DNA of 59,407 nt from Oscillospiraceae bacterium (lineage in GTDB: Bacteria > Bacillota > Clostridia > Oscillospirales > Ruminococcaceae). Made by a program: the position numbers and the translations under genes. Where the stretch lies: contig WRKM01000022.1 in the NCBI GenBank assembly GCA_009778065.1, positions 1 to 59,407 of the forward strand, read 5' to 3'. The notes beneath the pieces are model-generated. The model was not told the origin of the DNA and searched no databases. It saw only the letters and a program-made list of their open reading frames with translations. This document shows positions 30,104 through 39,438 of the stretch, piece after piece; the first letter of the stretch is position 1, and each line of letters starts with the position of its first letter.

Positions 30104-30769
30104 ATGTCACTACAAATCGCCATCGACGGACCCGTGGGGGCGGGTAAAAGCACCATAGCTAAAGAATGTGCCAAGCGGCTCGGAATCGTTTACATGGACA
30201 CCGGTGCGCTTTACCGCGCCGTGGGCGTTTATTGTAAGGAGAGCGGCGTTGACGCTTATGATGAAGAGGCTGTCGCCGATTATCTTAAAAATATTAATAT
30301 TAAAATAAGACTTGCCGACGGTGTTCAGTATATAATAATTAATGACAAGGATATAACAGACCGAATCCGCACACCCGAAGCATCAATGCTTGCTTCAAAG
30401 GTTTCGTCTTATGGCGCGGTGAGGGCTTTTCTTCTCGATTTACAACGGGATTTTGCCGCAAACAACAGCGTAATCATGGACGGCAGGGATATAGGCACGG
30501 TTATATTACCGAAAGCCGATGTGAAAATCTTCCTCAGCGCGGACGCAGAGGAACGCGCAAGACGTCGTTATGACGAGTTAGTCGGTAAAGGGCAGAGTGT
30601 GAATTTCGATGACGTTTTAAAAGACCTTGAAAAACGCGACAGGAATGATTCTTCCCGTGCGAACGCCCCTTTAAAACAAGCTGACGATGCGATTTTGCTT
30701 AATACAACGGGCTTTACATTTAATGAATCTGTTGAAAGGGTCATGCAAATAATAAAATCTAAAGGGTAG
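30104..30769 (+). CDS. cmk: Cytidylate kinase
   Basis: 221 residues. P-loop IDGPVGAGKSTIAK, CMP-binding YMDTGALYRAVG, and MDGRDIGTVILPKADVKIFL match the CMP kinase family. It phosphorylates CMP and dCMP. AAAGGA precedes the ATG. It stands 40 bases after the FAD gene and upstream of plsC and ispH-rpsA, an order common in Clostridia. Confidence 0.96.
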   Translation: MSLQIAIDGPVGAGKSTIAKECAKRLGIVYMDTGALYRAVGVYCKESGVDAYDEEAVADYLKNINIKIRLADGVQYIIINDKDITDRIRTPEASMLASKVSSYGAVRAFLLDLQRDFAANNSVIMDGRDIGTVILPKADVKIFLSADAEERARRRYDELVGKGQSVNFDDVLKDLEKRDRNDSSRANAPLKQADDAILLNTTGFTFNESVERVMQIIKSKG

Positions 30770-30802
30770 GGCGTAGTACTGAAACCACGTCGGAGGTCAT
30801 AT

Positions 30803-31417
30803 ATGTATTTAATTTTTCGCAGACTTTTACAAATTTACACAAGCCTTAAATTTAAGGTTTATTTCCATAATAAAGAAAAAATTCCGTCAAAGAAAATCTC
30901 AAAAAAAGGTGGTTTCATAATAGCCTGTAATCATCAAAACTACTGGGACCCGCCCGTGGTCGCTTCGTACATTGTGGGTAAGTTTTCGTTTATGGCGAAA
31001 GCGGAACTTTTTGAAAAACCATTATTTGCATGGCTTATCAGGCGTTGCGGAGCATTCCCCGTTGTACGCGGCGCAGATAGTGAAAAGGCTATCAAACAAT
31101 CCATTGACGCGATTAAAAAGGGCAGAATACTTGTCATATTTCCCGAAGGAACACGCTCTAAGGACGGGACAATCGGCAGAGGGAAAAGCGGGGTTGCGAT
31201 GGTTGCTTCGATGGCGGGTGCTTCTATTTTACCCGTTTGTCTTATGTACGGTTTAAACGGCGAGAAAAAGCGTATTGATTTTGCGGTAGGCGACATGATT
31301 CCGGCGAGCGAGCTTATAATTGAGGCTCAGGACAGAAAAGAGATAAGACGGGTTTCCGAACGAGTTATAGGGGTGATTAAAGAGTTACAGCAACAGATTT
31401 ATGATTTGGTAGAATAA
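30803..31417 (+). CDS. plsC: 1-acyl-sn-glycerol-3-phosphate acyltransferase
   Basis: 204 residues. Acyltransferase motif NHQNYWDP (H-x4-D), FPVVRG and FPEGTRSKDG are all present. It makes phosphatidic acid by acylating lysophosphatidic acid at the membrane. CGGAGG precedes the ATG. It lies between cmk and ispH-rpsA. Confidence 0.94.
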   Translation: MYLIFRRLLQIYTSLKFKVYFHNKEKIPSKKISKKGGFIIACNHQNYWDPPVVASYIVGKFSFMAKAELFEKPLFAWLIRRCGAFPVVRGADSEKAIKQSIDAIKKGRILVIFPEGTRSKDGTIGRGKSGVAMVASMAGASILPVCLMYGLNGEKKRIDFAVGDMIPASELIIEAQDRKEIRRVSERVIGVIKELQQQIYDLVE

Positions 31418-31453
31418 AAACAAACATAAAACCGTCTTTTCAGGGGAAAATAC

Positions 31454-33625
31454 ATGAAAGTCGAAATCATTACAGCCAAAACCGCCGGGATGTGCTACGG
31501 TGTAAAGCGTGCAGTCGAATGTGCCCGTAAGCTTGCGGGGAATGCGGTGGTTTATGGTGAGCTTATTCATAACAACGATGTTCTCGAAGAGCTTTACGCC
31601 CTCGGTGTCGGAAAGGTCGACAAAATCTCCGACTGCCCCCGCGATAAGACGCTGATTATCAGAAGCCACGGGACAGGCAGGTCACAATACGCTGAAATTT
31701 CCGCCTTAGGGCTGTCCTGCGAGGATATGACTTGCCCTAATGTAACGAGAATCCATAAAATTGTCACTGAGAAATCTAAAGAGGGTTACGACGTAATTAT
31801 CGCGGGTGACAATAACCATCCTGAAGTCAAAGGAATTATCGGACACATTCATAAAGATGCCGCTCGATTTATCGGTAATTCAAGGGAAGATTTAGGAAGA
31901 ATTGTAAAAAGTGAAACTTTTTATCGTCATAATGCACTAATACTTGTGGCTCAAACCACCTTCGATATGGCAATGTGGCAAGAATATAAACAAATTCTTA
32001 AAAACCACTGTACAAACCTGCAAATTTTTGATACAATATGTAATACAACTACTTCACGGCAAGAAGAAGCGGAAAAACTTTGCGGCGAATGTGACCTGAT
32101 GATAGTTCTCGGTTCTCCTGAAAGCAGTAATTCAAAAAAGCTCGCAGATATATGCGAAGGACGTATCGAAACAATTTTTTCGGAAAATTCGCAAACGCTC
32201 GGAATTGATAAAATAAAAGCGTTTCTGTCAAAAATGAGCGAAGCAAAAAAAGAGCGCGTAAAAATAGGGATTATCGCGGGGGCTTCGACGCCTGCGAAAA
32301 AAATAGAGGAGGTTCATAGTATTATGAGCGAGGAATTAAAGTATGTCGGTAAAGACACAGACGACGCCGATAATACAGGCGGCGACATCGATTTTATGGC
32401 GGAGGTTGATAAAACTTTCAAAAGAGTATATATAGGGAACAGGGTCAAAGCCTTGGTTGTGTCTGTGAACAGAACCGAGGTTGTGGTAGACATCGGCACA
32501 AAACATTCGGGCTACATACCCGCGGATGAGTTGTCAAACGATTCGTCAAAGTTCCCTGCGGACATTGTAAGCCCCGGCGACGAAATTGAGTGTGTCGTAA
32601 TTTCGATTAATGATGCGGAGGGTGTAGTCTATCTTTCAAAGAGAAAGGTTGATTCTGCACTCGGGCTTCAAAAAATCGCCGAAGCAGAGGCAAACAACTC
32701 GACCTTGACGGGTAATGTTGCGGCTGTGGTTAAGGGCGGTGTAATCGTGGTTTGTGAGGGTGCGAAGGTGTTCGTTCCCGCCTCACAGAGCGGAATTCCC
32801 AAAAGCGGCAAGCTTGAAGATTTGGCTAAAAAAGAAGTTAAATTTAAAATCATAGAGGTCAACGAAAGCAGGGGGCGTATGGTAGGCTCCATCCGCGCCG
32901 CTTTAAAAGAAGAAAATGACGCCAAGCGGGATAAGTTCTGGGGTGAAATAGAAGAAGGCAAAAAGTACAGGGGAGAAGTCAAGTCTATCGAGAGCTATGG
33001 CGTCTTCGTAGACCTCGGCGGTGTAGATGGTATGGTTCATCTCTCCGAGCTTACCTGGAGTCGTGTCAGACATCCGAAAGAAATAGTATCAATAGGCGAT
33101 AAACTTGATGTTTATGTAAAGAGCTTTGACCTCGAAAGAAGAAGGGTTTCCTTGGGGGCAAAGGACCCCGATGCTAATCCGTGGGTGAACTTCGCCAAGG
33201 ATTACAACATCGGCGACATTGTTAATGTAGAAATAGTGAGTATTACTCCATTCGGAGCCTTCGCACAGATTATGCAGGGCGTTGACGGGCTGATTCATAT
33301 TTCTCAAATCGCCAGAGAGCGGGTCACAAATGTCGCACAGGTGCTTTCTGTCGGACAAAAGGTAGACGCTAAAATTACCGATATAGATGAGGAAAAGGGC
33401 AGGATAAGCCTTTCAATCAAAGAGCTTTTGGAGCCGATAGCGGACGATGAACAGCCCGCGGCACAAGACGATGCTCCCCGTGAACAGCTTGAGGTCGTTT
33501 ATTCGGACGATGATGTTAAGCCCGATGAAAGCACGGGGGAGTTACCTGTTGAAGGTGGTGCGGCGTTACCGAATGCCGAACCCGCATCTGAGTCCGACGC
33601 TGACGAATCCGCAACAACGATTTAA
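31454..33625 (+). CDS. ispH: IspH / ribosomal protein S1 fusion
   Basis: 723 residues. Residues about 1-285 are IspH (HMBPP reductase, last step of the non-mevalonate isoprenoid pathway), with the three iron-sulfur Cys in GMCYGVKRA, DMTCPNVTRIH and TICNTTTSRQ. After a linker, four S1 RNA-binding domains follow (starting near GNRVKALVVSV, GNVAAVVKGG, GKKYRGEVKSIESYGVFVD and GDIVNVEIVSITPFGAF), then an acidic tail. This fusion is established in Clostridia. The stop overlaps the folC start (TAATG). Confidence 0.96.
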   Translation: MKVEIITAKTAGMCYGVKRAVECARKLAGNAVVYGELIHNNDVLEELYALGVGKVDKISDCPRDKTLIIRSHGTGRSQYAEISALGLSCEDMTCPNVTRIHKIVTEKSKEGYDVIIAGDNNHPEVKGIIGHIHKDAARFIGNSREDLGRIVKSETFYRHNALILVAQTTFDMAMWQEYKQILKNHCTNLQIFDTICNTTTSRQEEAEKLCGECDLMIVLGSPESSNSKKLADICEGRIETIFSENSQTLGIDKIKAFLSKMSEAKKERVKIGIIAGASTPAKKIEEVHSIMSEELKYVGKDTDDADNTGGDIDFMAEVDKTFKRVYIGNRVKALVVSVNRTEVVVDIGTKHSGYIPADELSNDSSKFPADIVSPGDEIECVVISINDAEGVVYLSKRKVDSALGLQKIAEAEANNSTLTGNVAAVVKGGVIVVCEGAKVFVPASQSGIPKSGKLEDLAKKEVKFKIIEVNESRGRMVGSIRAALKEENDAKRDKFWGEIEEGKKYRGEVKSIESYGVFVDLGGVDGMVHLSELTWSRVRHPKEIVSIGDKLDVYVKSFDLERRRVSLGAKDPDANPWVNFAKDYNIGDIVNVEIVSITPFGAFAQIMQGVDGLIHISQIARERVTNVAQVLSVGQKVDAKITDIDEEKGRISLSIKELLEPIADDEQPAAQDDAPREQLEVVYSDDDVKPDESTGELPVEGGAALPNAEPASESDADESATTI

Positions 33626-34869
33626 TGAAGGATTTTACACTTGCTTCGTTTTCTGTAGGCGGTAAACCGGTTGAGAATTTAAGCCGGTTTACCGCTCTTT
33701 GTCGTATTCTCGGCGAACCTCAAAACGACTTAAACTTTATTCATATAGCGGGGACGAACGGAAAAGGGAGCGTTTCAGAGTACATCAGCCGCGCTTTAGT
33801 AAACGAGGGTTATAAAACAGGAAAGTTCACCTCGCCGTATGTTTTAAATATTCGCGAACGTATCCAGTTTCAAAACCGTTTTATTTCAAATAAAGATTTT
33901 AACGAGGTGCTAAAGACGACAATAACAGCCGCTTTGCAGATTGAAAATAATAACGATTACTCACAGTTTGAAATACTTACGGCGGCGGCTTTTCTTTATT
34001 TTAAAAAGAAAAACACCGATGTTGTTGTACTTGAAACAGGAATCGGCGGACTTTTAGATTGTACTAACGTAGTAGAACCTAAGCTCAGCGTGATTACGGC
34101 AATCGGTTATGACCACTCCGACATTCTCGGCTCGGAACTTTCGGACATAGCCGCGCATAAGGCGGGGATAATAAAGGACGCACCCTGCGTAATGTACCCT
34201 GTTCAGGAGCGGGCGGCTTATGTCGAGATAAAAAAACGCACTGAAATAATCGGCACACAGCTCATTATTCCCGATTTAGACGCCGTAACAGACGAGAAAG
34301 TATCGATTTACGGTAATACGTTTAGTTATAAAGGCGACAGCTATGCGACGATTATGGGCGGACGGCATCAAGTTTTAAATGCCATAGTTGCGATAGAAGC
34401 TCTGCGCCTGTTTAACGTGTCTGAGCGGAATATAAAAAACGGGCTTAAAACCGCCGCACTCCCCGCACGTATGCAGATTATAAGAAAAAACCCGCTCGTT
34501 ATACTTGACGGAGCGCATAATCGTCAAGGAATAGTCGCCGCTAAAGAGGTTTTCGCACCGTGGCATGTGAGAAAGGCTGTTGTTTTCGGTATTCTCGGCG
34601 GTAAGGATTATCTCGGCGCGTTACAGGAACTCTCAACCTTTGCACACTATCTCGTTTTGACCGACGGCTTTGCACCGAACGCCATAAGCTGTTCAGACCT
34701 ATACCGTGCCTCGTCGCTTTTCGGTTTTGAGGGCGGCAGAGTTTTTACGGTCAGTGAACCTCGCCGTGCCGTGGAGATTGCAACGGAGCTGTGCGGCGGG
34801 GGGATGGTTTTGGTCACGGGTTCAATACGACTTGCGGCGAGTTATCTGACGGATTTATTCCCTATATAA
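33625..34869 (+). CDS. folC: Folylpolyglutamate/dihydrofolate synthase
   Basis: 414 residues, Mur-ligase family. P-loop HIAGTNGKGSVSEYI, TSPYVLNIRERI and LDGAHNRQG are present. It adds glutamate to folates, and possibly to dihydropteroate. The ATG shares a base with the ispH-rpsA stop and has no ribosome site, so it is translationally coupled. Confidence 0.94.
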   Translation: MKDFTLASFSVGGKPVENLSRFTALCRILGEPQNDLNFIHIAGTNGKGSVSEYISRALVNEGYKTGKFTSPYVLNIRERIQFQNRFISNKDFNEVLKTTITAALQIENNNDYSQFEILTAAAFLYFKKKNTDVVVLETGIGGLLDCTNVVEPKLSVITAIGYDHSDILGSELSDIAAHKAGIIKDAPCVMYPVQERAAYVEIKKRTEIIGTQLIIPDLDAVTDEKVSIYGNTFSYKGDSYATIMGGRHQVLNAIVAIEALRLFNVSERNIKNGLKTAALPARMQIIRKNPLVILDGAHNRQGIVAAKEVFAPWHVRKAVVFGILGGKDYLGALQELSTFAHYLVLTDGFAPNAISCSDLYRASSLFGFEGGRVFTVSEPRRAVEIATELCGGGMVLVTGSIRLAASYLTDLFPI

Positions 34870-34887
34870 TAAAATCTGCTTTTGCAT

Positions 34888-34916
34888 TTGACAAATTCCT
34901 CCCGTTTTTATATAAT
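34888..34916 (+). promoter_or_regulatory. Consensus promoter of rsmA, predicts leaderless mRNA
   Basis: Perfect TTGACA (34888-34893), 17-base spacer, perfect TATAAT (34911-34916), then 6 bases to the ATG at 34923. There is no ribosome site. Confidence 0.9.
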
Positions 34917-34922
34917 CATTAT

Positions 34923-35798
34923 ATGAACCTTACTTCAATAAAAACAATAAAAGAACTGCTCGCCCGTCACGGCTTCGCCTTCTCGAAGTCGCTGGGTCAG
35001 AACTTCTTGATTAATCCCTCCGTCTGCTTAAAAATCGCGTCTGAAGGCAGGGATGTCATTGACTATGCCCCATGTGTGTTTGAGATAGGCGCGGGAATCG
35101 GCGTGCTTACCAAAGAACTTTCAAGAACCTGTAAAAAAGTAGTCTGTGTCGAAATCGACAGGGCTTTAGAGCCGATTCTTGCTGAGACGCTTGCCGATTG
35201 CTCCAATGTCGAAATCGTTTGGGGCGATGTTATGAAAATAGATTTGGCAGAGCTTTTTGCACAGAAATTCGAGGGCGAAGAGGAAATAATATGTTGCGCG
35301 AATCTGCCATATTATATCACCTCGCCTGTTATAATGCGGCTTCTTGAGGAACGATTGCCTCTAAAGACAATAACCGTCATGGTTCAAAAGGAGGCGGCTT
35401 TGCGTCTTTGCTCCCCTGTAGGGTCGCGGGACTGCGGCGCGGTCAGCGTTGCGGTGCGGTATTACAGCGAGCCTAAAAAGCTTTTTAATGTATCGAGAGG
35501 TAGTTTTATTCCCGCTCCGAGCGTTGACAGCGCGGTTATCAGGCTTAAAGTTCACGGCGGTGAGCGGTATCGCGGAGATGTTTCTGACGAGAGGTTGTTC
35601 TTTCGGATTGTTCGTGCGGCGTTTTCGCAGAGGCGTAAACAACTCGCAAATCCCGTTTCGGAAGAATTAAATCTACCGAAGGAGAGAATAAAAGCCGCAC
35701 TCTCTGCTTGCGATTTAAATACCTCGGCAAGGGCGGAGGACTTGACCCTTGAGGAGTTTATAAAACTTTATAATAATATTAACAGGGAAAATATATGA
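34923..35798 (+). CDS. rsmA: 16S rRNA adenine dimethyltransferase RsmA/KsgA
   Basis: 291 residues. SAM-binding FEIGAGIGVLTKEL, acidic loop VVCVEID, catalytic CANLPYYITSPVI and the early FSKSLGQNFL are all family marks. It dimethylates two adenines near the 3' end of 16S rRNA. The start at 34923 matches the protein family; the longer upstream frame runs through folC. The ATG coincides with the expected transcription start. The 3' end overlaps tsaD by 4 bases. Confidence 0.96.
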   Translation: MNLTSIKTIKELLARHGFAFSKSLGQNFLINPSVCLKIASEGRDVIDYAPCVFEIGAGIGVLTKELSRTCKKVVCVEIDRALEPILAETLADCSNVEIVWGDVMKIDLAELFAQKFEGEEEIICCANLPYYITSPVIMRLLEERLPLKTITVMVQKEAALRLCSPVGSRDCGAVSVAVRYYSEPKKLFNVSRGSFIPAPSVDSAVIRLKVHGGERYRGDVSDERLFFRIVRAAFSQRRKQLANPVSEELNLPKERIKAALSACDLNTSARAEDLTLEEFIKLYNNINRENI

Positions 35799-36835
35799 AA
35801 ATTTTAGGAATCGAAACGTCCTGTGATGAGACCGCTTGTGCCGTTGTTGAAGATGGTCACAGAATACTGTCAAACTGCATAGCTTCGCAGATAGAAGAGC
35901 ATAAGCTTTACGGCGGCGTAGTGCCGGAAATCGCCTCGCGCCGACATTCTGAAAATATAACGGGCGTTTGCGAAGAGGCTTTGGAGCAGTCGGGGTGCAG
36001 ACTTGACGATATTGATGCGATTGCTGTTACTTATGCACCCGGTTTAATCGGCGCATTATTGGTCGGACTGAATTTTGCGAAGGGTTTGGCGTTGGCGGCG
36101 GATAAGCCTTTAATACCCGTGCATCACATAAAAGCTCATGCGGCGGCGAATTATTTAATATACCCCGAAGAAATGCACGGTATACAGGTCGGCGGCTCGC
36201 TTACCCCCCCGTATTTATGTCTTGCGGTTTCGGGCGGACATAGCCAAATCATGGAAGTTAAGAGCTACACTGACTTTTCTGTGATTGGACGCACTGTTGA
36301 CGACGCGGCGGGTGAAGCGTTTGATAAGGTTGCGCGGGCGTTGGGTTTTCCCTACCCCGGCGGAATGTATATAGATAAAGCGGCAAAGTCGAGAAATGCC
36401 TCGAGCGATACAGTGCAGTACAAATTACCCTATCCAAAAACGGCGGGCAATTTTGATTTCAGCTTTTCGGGCTTAAAAACGGCAGTTATAAACATAATTC
36501 ACAATATTGAGCAACGAGGTGAAAAGCTCGACAAAAACGCCTTGGCGGCGTCTTTTCAATACACTGTCTGCGACATTCTCTGCACAAAGGCTTTAAATGC
36601 GTTAAAGCTGACAGGGCATAAAACAATCGCCCTTACAGGCGGCGTGGCGGCAAATTCGGGTCTGCGAGAAATGCTGAAGGAAAGAGGAGCTGAAACAGGC
36701 GCGGATGTTTTTATTCCGCCTTTATCGCTTTGCGGGGATAACGGCGCAATGGTTGCAGGGCAGGGATATTATGAGTTTTTAGCCGGAAACACAGCCGATT
36801 CGAGCCTGAATGCTTATGCGAGTTTGGATATATAG
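35795..36835 (+). CDS. tsaD: tRNA threonylcarbamoyladenosine synthesis protein TsaD
   Basis: 346 residues. ASKHA fold with ILGIETSCDETACAVV, metal-binding HHIKAHAAA, LAVSGGHSQIMEV and TGGVAANSGLRE. It transfers the threonylcarbamoyl group to A37 of ANN-decoding tRNAs. AGGG precedes the ATG. It is followed by a terminator. Confidence 0.96.
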   Translation: MKILGIETSCDETACAVVEDGHRILSNCIASQIEEHKLYGGVVPEIASRRHSENITGVCEEALEQSGCRLDDIDAIAVTYAPGLIGALLVGLNFAKGLALAADKPLIPVHHIKAHAAANYLIYPEEMHGIQVGGSLTPPYLCLAVSGGHSQIMEVKSYTDFSVIGRTVDDAAGEAFDKVARALGFPYPGGMYIDKAAKSRNASSDTVQYKLPYPKTAGNFDFSFSGLKTAVINIIHNIEQRGEKLDKNALAASFQYTVCDILCTKALNALKLTGHKTIALTGGVAANSGLREMLKERGAETGADVFIPPLSLCGDNGAMVAGQGYYEFLAGNTADSSLNAYASLDI

Positions 36836-36858
36836 CAAATGAAAACACGAAAACAAGA

Positions 36859-36888
36859 GCGGCTCAAAAAGAGCCGCCTTCGTTTTTT
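36859..36888. terminator. Bidirectional terminator between tsaD and serA
   Basis: GCGGCTC/GAGCCGC stem with AAAAA loop and a TTCGTTTTTTA tail; T-rich on the minus side too. Confidence 0.88.
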
Positions 36889-36925
36889 ATTGGGGAAAAA
36901 TCGTATGTTCAAATAGTATGTCGTT

Positions 36926-38098
36926 TTATTGCACCGCTTTTATAGCTCTTGCTGATACCACGGTTTCAATCTCTTCAATCTTCTTTGCTAACCCGTGCTG
37001 ATAGCCTTTTACGTCAAGCACGGTATAGGCGTAATCCTTTTTCGATTTGCTTTCCATGTTCTCAATATTAACTTTTGCATCGGCTATAATCTTCGTGATT
37101 TGCGTTATTACGCCGTCTACGTTCTTATGAATAACGCATACCTTTGTATCGCCTGTCATAACCATTGACAAGTCAGGTAGGTTTACACTGTTTTTAATGT
37201 TACCGTTCTCAAGAAAATCAATTAACTGCTTCGCCGCCATGATAGCACAGTTGTCTTCACTTTCTGGGGTGGACGCGCCGAGATGAGGGATTGCTATTAC
37301 GCCTTCGACGCCTATGAGTGCATCAGTCGGGAAGTCGGTAACATAACACGCCATACCGCCGCTCGCAAGCGCGGATAACACAGCATCATCGTCAACTAAA
37401 TCGGCACGGGCAAAGTTTAAAATACGGACATTTTTCTTCATGAGTGCTATGGTTTCGGCGTTTATCATTTTCTTTGTTTCGGCGTTTGAGGGTGCATGAA
37501 GAGAAATATAATCGCAGTTTTCATAAATTTCACGCAGGTTCTTTACGTAATTTAACTTCCTTGATAGTGATAACGCACCATCCACGGATAAGAACGGGTC
37601 GCTCCCGTAGACCTCCATACCGAGGTCGGTAGCCGCGTTGGCTACGAGTGCGCCTATTGCACCGAGTCCGATTACACCGAGTTTTTTACCGGTTATTTCG
37701 GGACCGCCGAAGTCGCCTTTACCCTTCTCTACGAGTGCGGGTACATCGCTACCCTTACCCTTCAGGGATTTACACCAGTCTAAAGCGGCGGGGATTTTGC
37801 GGCTCGACAGCAGAAGCCCAGCTATGACAAGCTCCTTAACCGCATTTGCGTTTGCGCCGGGTGTGTTAAATACTACGATTCCCTTTTCACTGCATTTATC
37901 AATCGGGATATTATTTGTACCCGCGCCGGCTCTTGCTATTGCGCGGAGGCTTCCGTCAAGCGCGAACTCGTGCATCGAGGCAGAACGAACCATTACAGCC
38001 TTTGGGTCGGTCACTTCTGTTCCGACGTTATACCTGCTGTTATCGAATAACATAGTGCCGCATGCGGCGATTTTATTTAGGGTTAATATGTTGTACAT
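36926..38098 (-). CDS. serA: D-3-phosphoglycerate dehydrogenase with ACT domain
   Basis: 390 residues. Rossmann motif LGVIGLGAIGALVANAA, NFARADLVDDDAV, catalytic-region HLGASTPESEDN, and a C-terminal ACT domain (about 318-390, VCVIHKNVDGVITQITKII) that usually binds serine for feedback. It makes 3-phosphohydroxypyruvate. AAGGAG precedes the ATG. It follows serC by 29 bases in one transcript. Confidence 0.95.
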   Translation of the reverse strand: MYNILTLNKIAACGTMLFDNSRYNVGTEVTDPKAVMVRSASMHEFALDGSLRAIARAGAGTNNIPIDKCSEKGIVVFNTPGANANAVKELVIAGLLLSSRKIPAALDWCKSLKGKGSDVPALVEKGKGDFGGPEITGKKLGVIGLGAIGALVANAATDLGMEVYGSDPFLSVDGALSLSRKLNYVKNLREIYENCDYISLHAPSNAETKKMINAETIALMKKNVRILNFARADLVDDDAVLSALASGGMACYVTDFPTDALIGVEGVIAIPHLGASTPESEDNCAIMAAKQLIDFLENGNIKNSVNLPDLSMVMTGDTKVCVIHKNVDGVITQITKIIADAKVNIENMESKSKKDYAYTVLDVKGYQHGLAKKIEEIETVVSARAIKAVQ

Positions 38099-38127
38099 AT
38101 TCAGTATCTCCTTATAATTGTTTTTCT

Positions 38128-39204
38128 TTAATTATTTTTCTCAAACTCTGCCATGAACGCAACCAATTTTTCTACGCCCTCTATCGGCATAGCATTGTAT
38201 ATCGACGCCCTCATACCGCCTACTGAGCGATGTCCTGCGAGATTTACGAATCCTGCCGCCTTCGCCTCTTTTATGAACTTTTTATCAATTTCCTCGTTCC
38301 CTGTGACAAAAGGCACGTTCATCTGTGAGCGGAACCGTTTCTCTACGGTGCTTCTGAACAGCTTCGAGGTGTCGAGATAATCGTATAAAACCGCCGCCTT
38401 CTTTTCATTATGCTCTTTCATTGCACTGAGTCCGCCCTTAGACTTAACCCATTCAAGCACCAATTTACACATGTAAATTGAGTAAGTGGGCGGGGTGTTA
38501 TAAAGCGAGTTGCTGTCGGCATAAGTCTTGTATTGAAGCATGGTCGGAACCTTTGAATCGCTTAAATCGCGGATTAAATCCTCGCGAATAATAACGATTG
38601 TCACCCCTGCGGGTGCGACATTTTTCTGCGCGCAGGCGTAAATCAGACCGAAGTCAGACACGTTAACAGGCTCGGAAAGTATATATGACGACATATCAGC
38701 CACCAACGGAACAGAACCCGTTTCAGGAAGTTCGGGAAATCTTGTACCGAAGATAGTGTTATTAAAACAGATGTGAAAATAATCCGCATTGGGGTCAAAC
38801 TTTGAACTGTCAAGCTCAGGGATATAAGAAAAGGTTTTGTCCTTTGAAGAAGCGACGATATTCGCCTCTCCGTAGCGTTTTGCCTCGGACTGCGCCTTTC
38901 CCGCCCACTGCCCGGTGACGACAAAATCAGCCTTGCCGGTTTTAAGTAAATTGAGCGGAATCATGTCAAACTGCATATTTGCGCCGCCCTGTAAGAACAA
39001 GACCTTGTAATTGTCGGGAATCGCAAGGATTTCGCGCATTAAAGCCTCACACTCGTTATGTATTGCTTCGTATTCCTTAGAGCGATGCGACATTTCCATT
39101 ACAGATTGCCCCGAATCGCCGTGTTCAAACATCTCCGAAGCGGCTTTCTTCAGAACCTCCTCCGGCAGAACGGCGGGACCCGCGCTGAAATTATAAACTC
39201 TCAT
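38128..39204 (-). CDS. serC: Phosphoserine aminotransferase
   Basis: 358 residues, PLP class V. YNFSAGPAVLPEEVL at the start, MSHRSKEYE, QGGANMQFDMIP, the PLP Lys region CAQKNVAPAGV, and the C-terminal GHRSVGGMRASIYNAM are SerC marks. It converts 3-phosphohydroxypyruvate to phosphoserine. AAGGAGGAG precedes the ATG. First gene of the serC-serA unit. Confidence 0.96.
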   Translation of the reverse strand: MRVYNFSAGPAVLPEEVLKKAASEMFEHGDSGQSVMEMSHRSKEYEAIHNECEALMREILAIPDNYKVLFLQGGANMQFDMIPLNLLKTGKADFVVTGQWAGKAQSEAKRYGEANIVASSKDKTFSYIPELDSSKFDPNADYFHICFNNTIFGTRFPELPETGSVPLVADMSSYILSEPVNVSDFGLIYACAQKNVAPAGVTIVIIREDLIRDLSDSKVPTMLQYKTYADSNSLYNTPPTYSIYMCKLVLEWVKSKGGLSAMKEHNEKKAAVLYDYLDTSKLFRSTVEKRFRSQMNVPFVTGNEEIDKKFIKEAKAAGFVNLAGHRSVGGMRASIYNAMPIEGVEKLVAFMAEFEKNN

Positions 39205-39249
39205 TGAAAAACTCCTCCTTTTGTGCTTTGTTAATTTTTGTATGATTCT

Positions 39250-39278
39250 ATTATACGTTAAAATTATATCAGTGTCAA
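39250..39278 (-). promoter_or_regulatory. Consensus promoter of serC-serA
   Basis: Minus strand TTGACA (39278-39273), 17-base spacer, TATAAT (39255-39250), both perfect. Confidence 0.9.
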
Positions 39279-39368
39279 TATATTACTTTTTATTTTTTAT
39301 TGTGCCGCTCTTAAAATATATACATTATGCACAAATAATCGAGCGAAACTTTGTGCAAAAAACCGCCC

Positions 39369-39397
39369 TTCCCAATGTATTCCATATATGCTACAAT
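39369..39397 (+). promoter_or_regulatory. Likely promoter of the GH94 gene
   Basis: Extended -10 TGCTACAAT (TACAAT 39392-39397) with a weak -35 TTCCCA 17 bases upstream; a weak -35 suggests activator dependence. Confidence 0.45.
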
Positions 39398-39438
39398 TAA
39401 AGAAGCCAATATACTTAAAGCTTATTTAGGAGGCGCAT

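Noticed and set aside
34791-34922. 44-residue N-terminal extension of RsmA
   Set aside because: It runs through the end of folC and the rsmA promoter, and the protein family starts at the later ATG.
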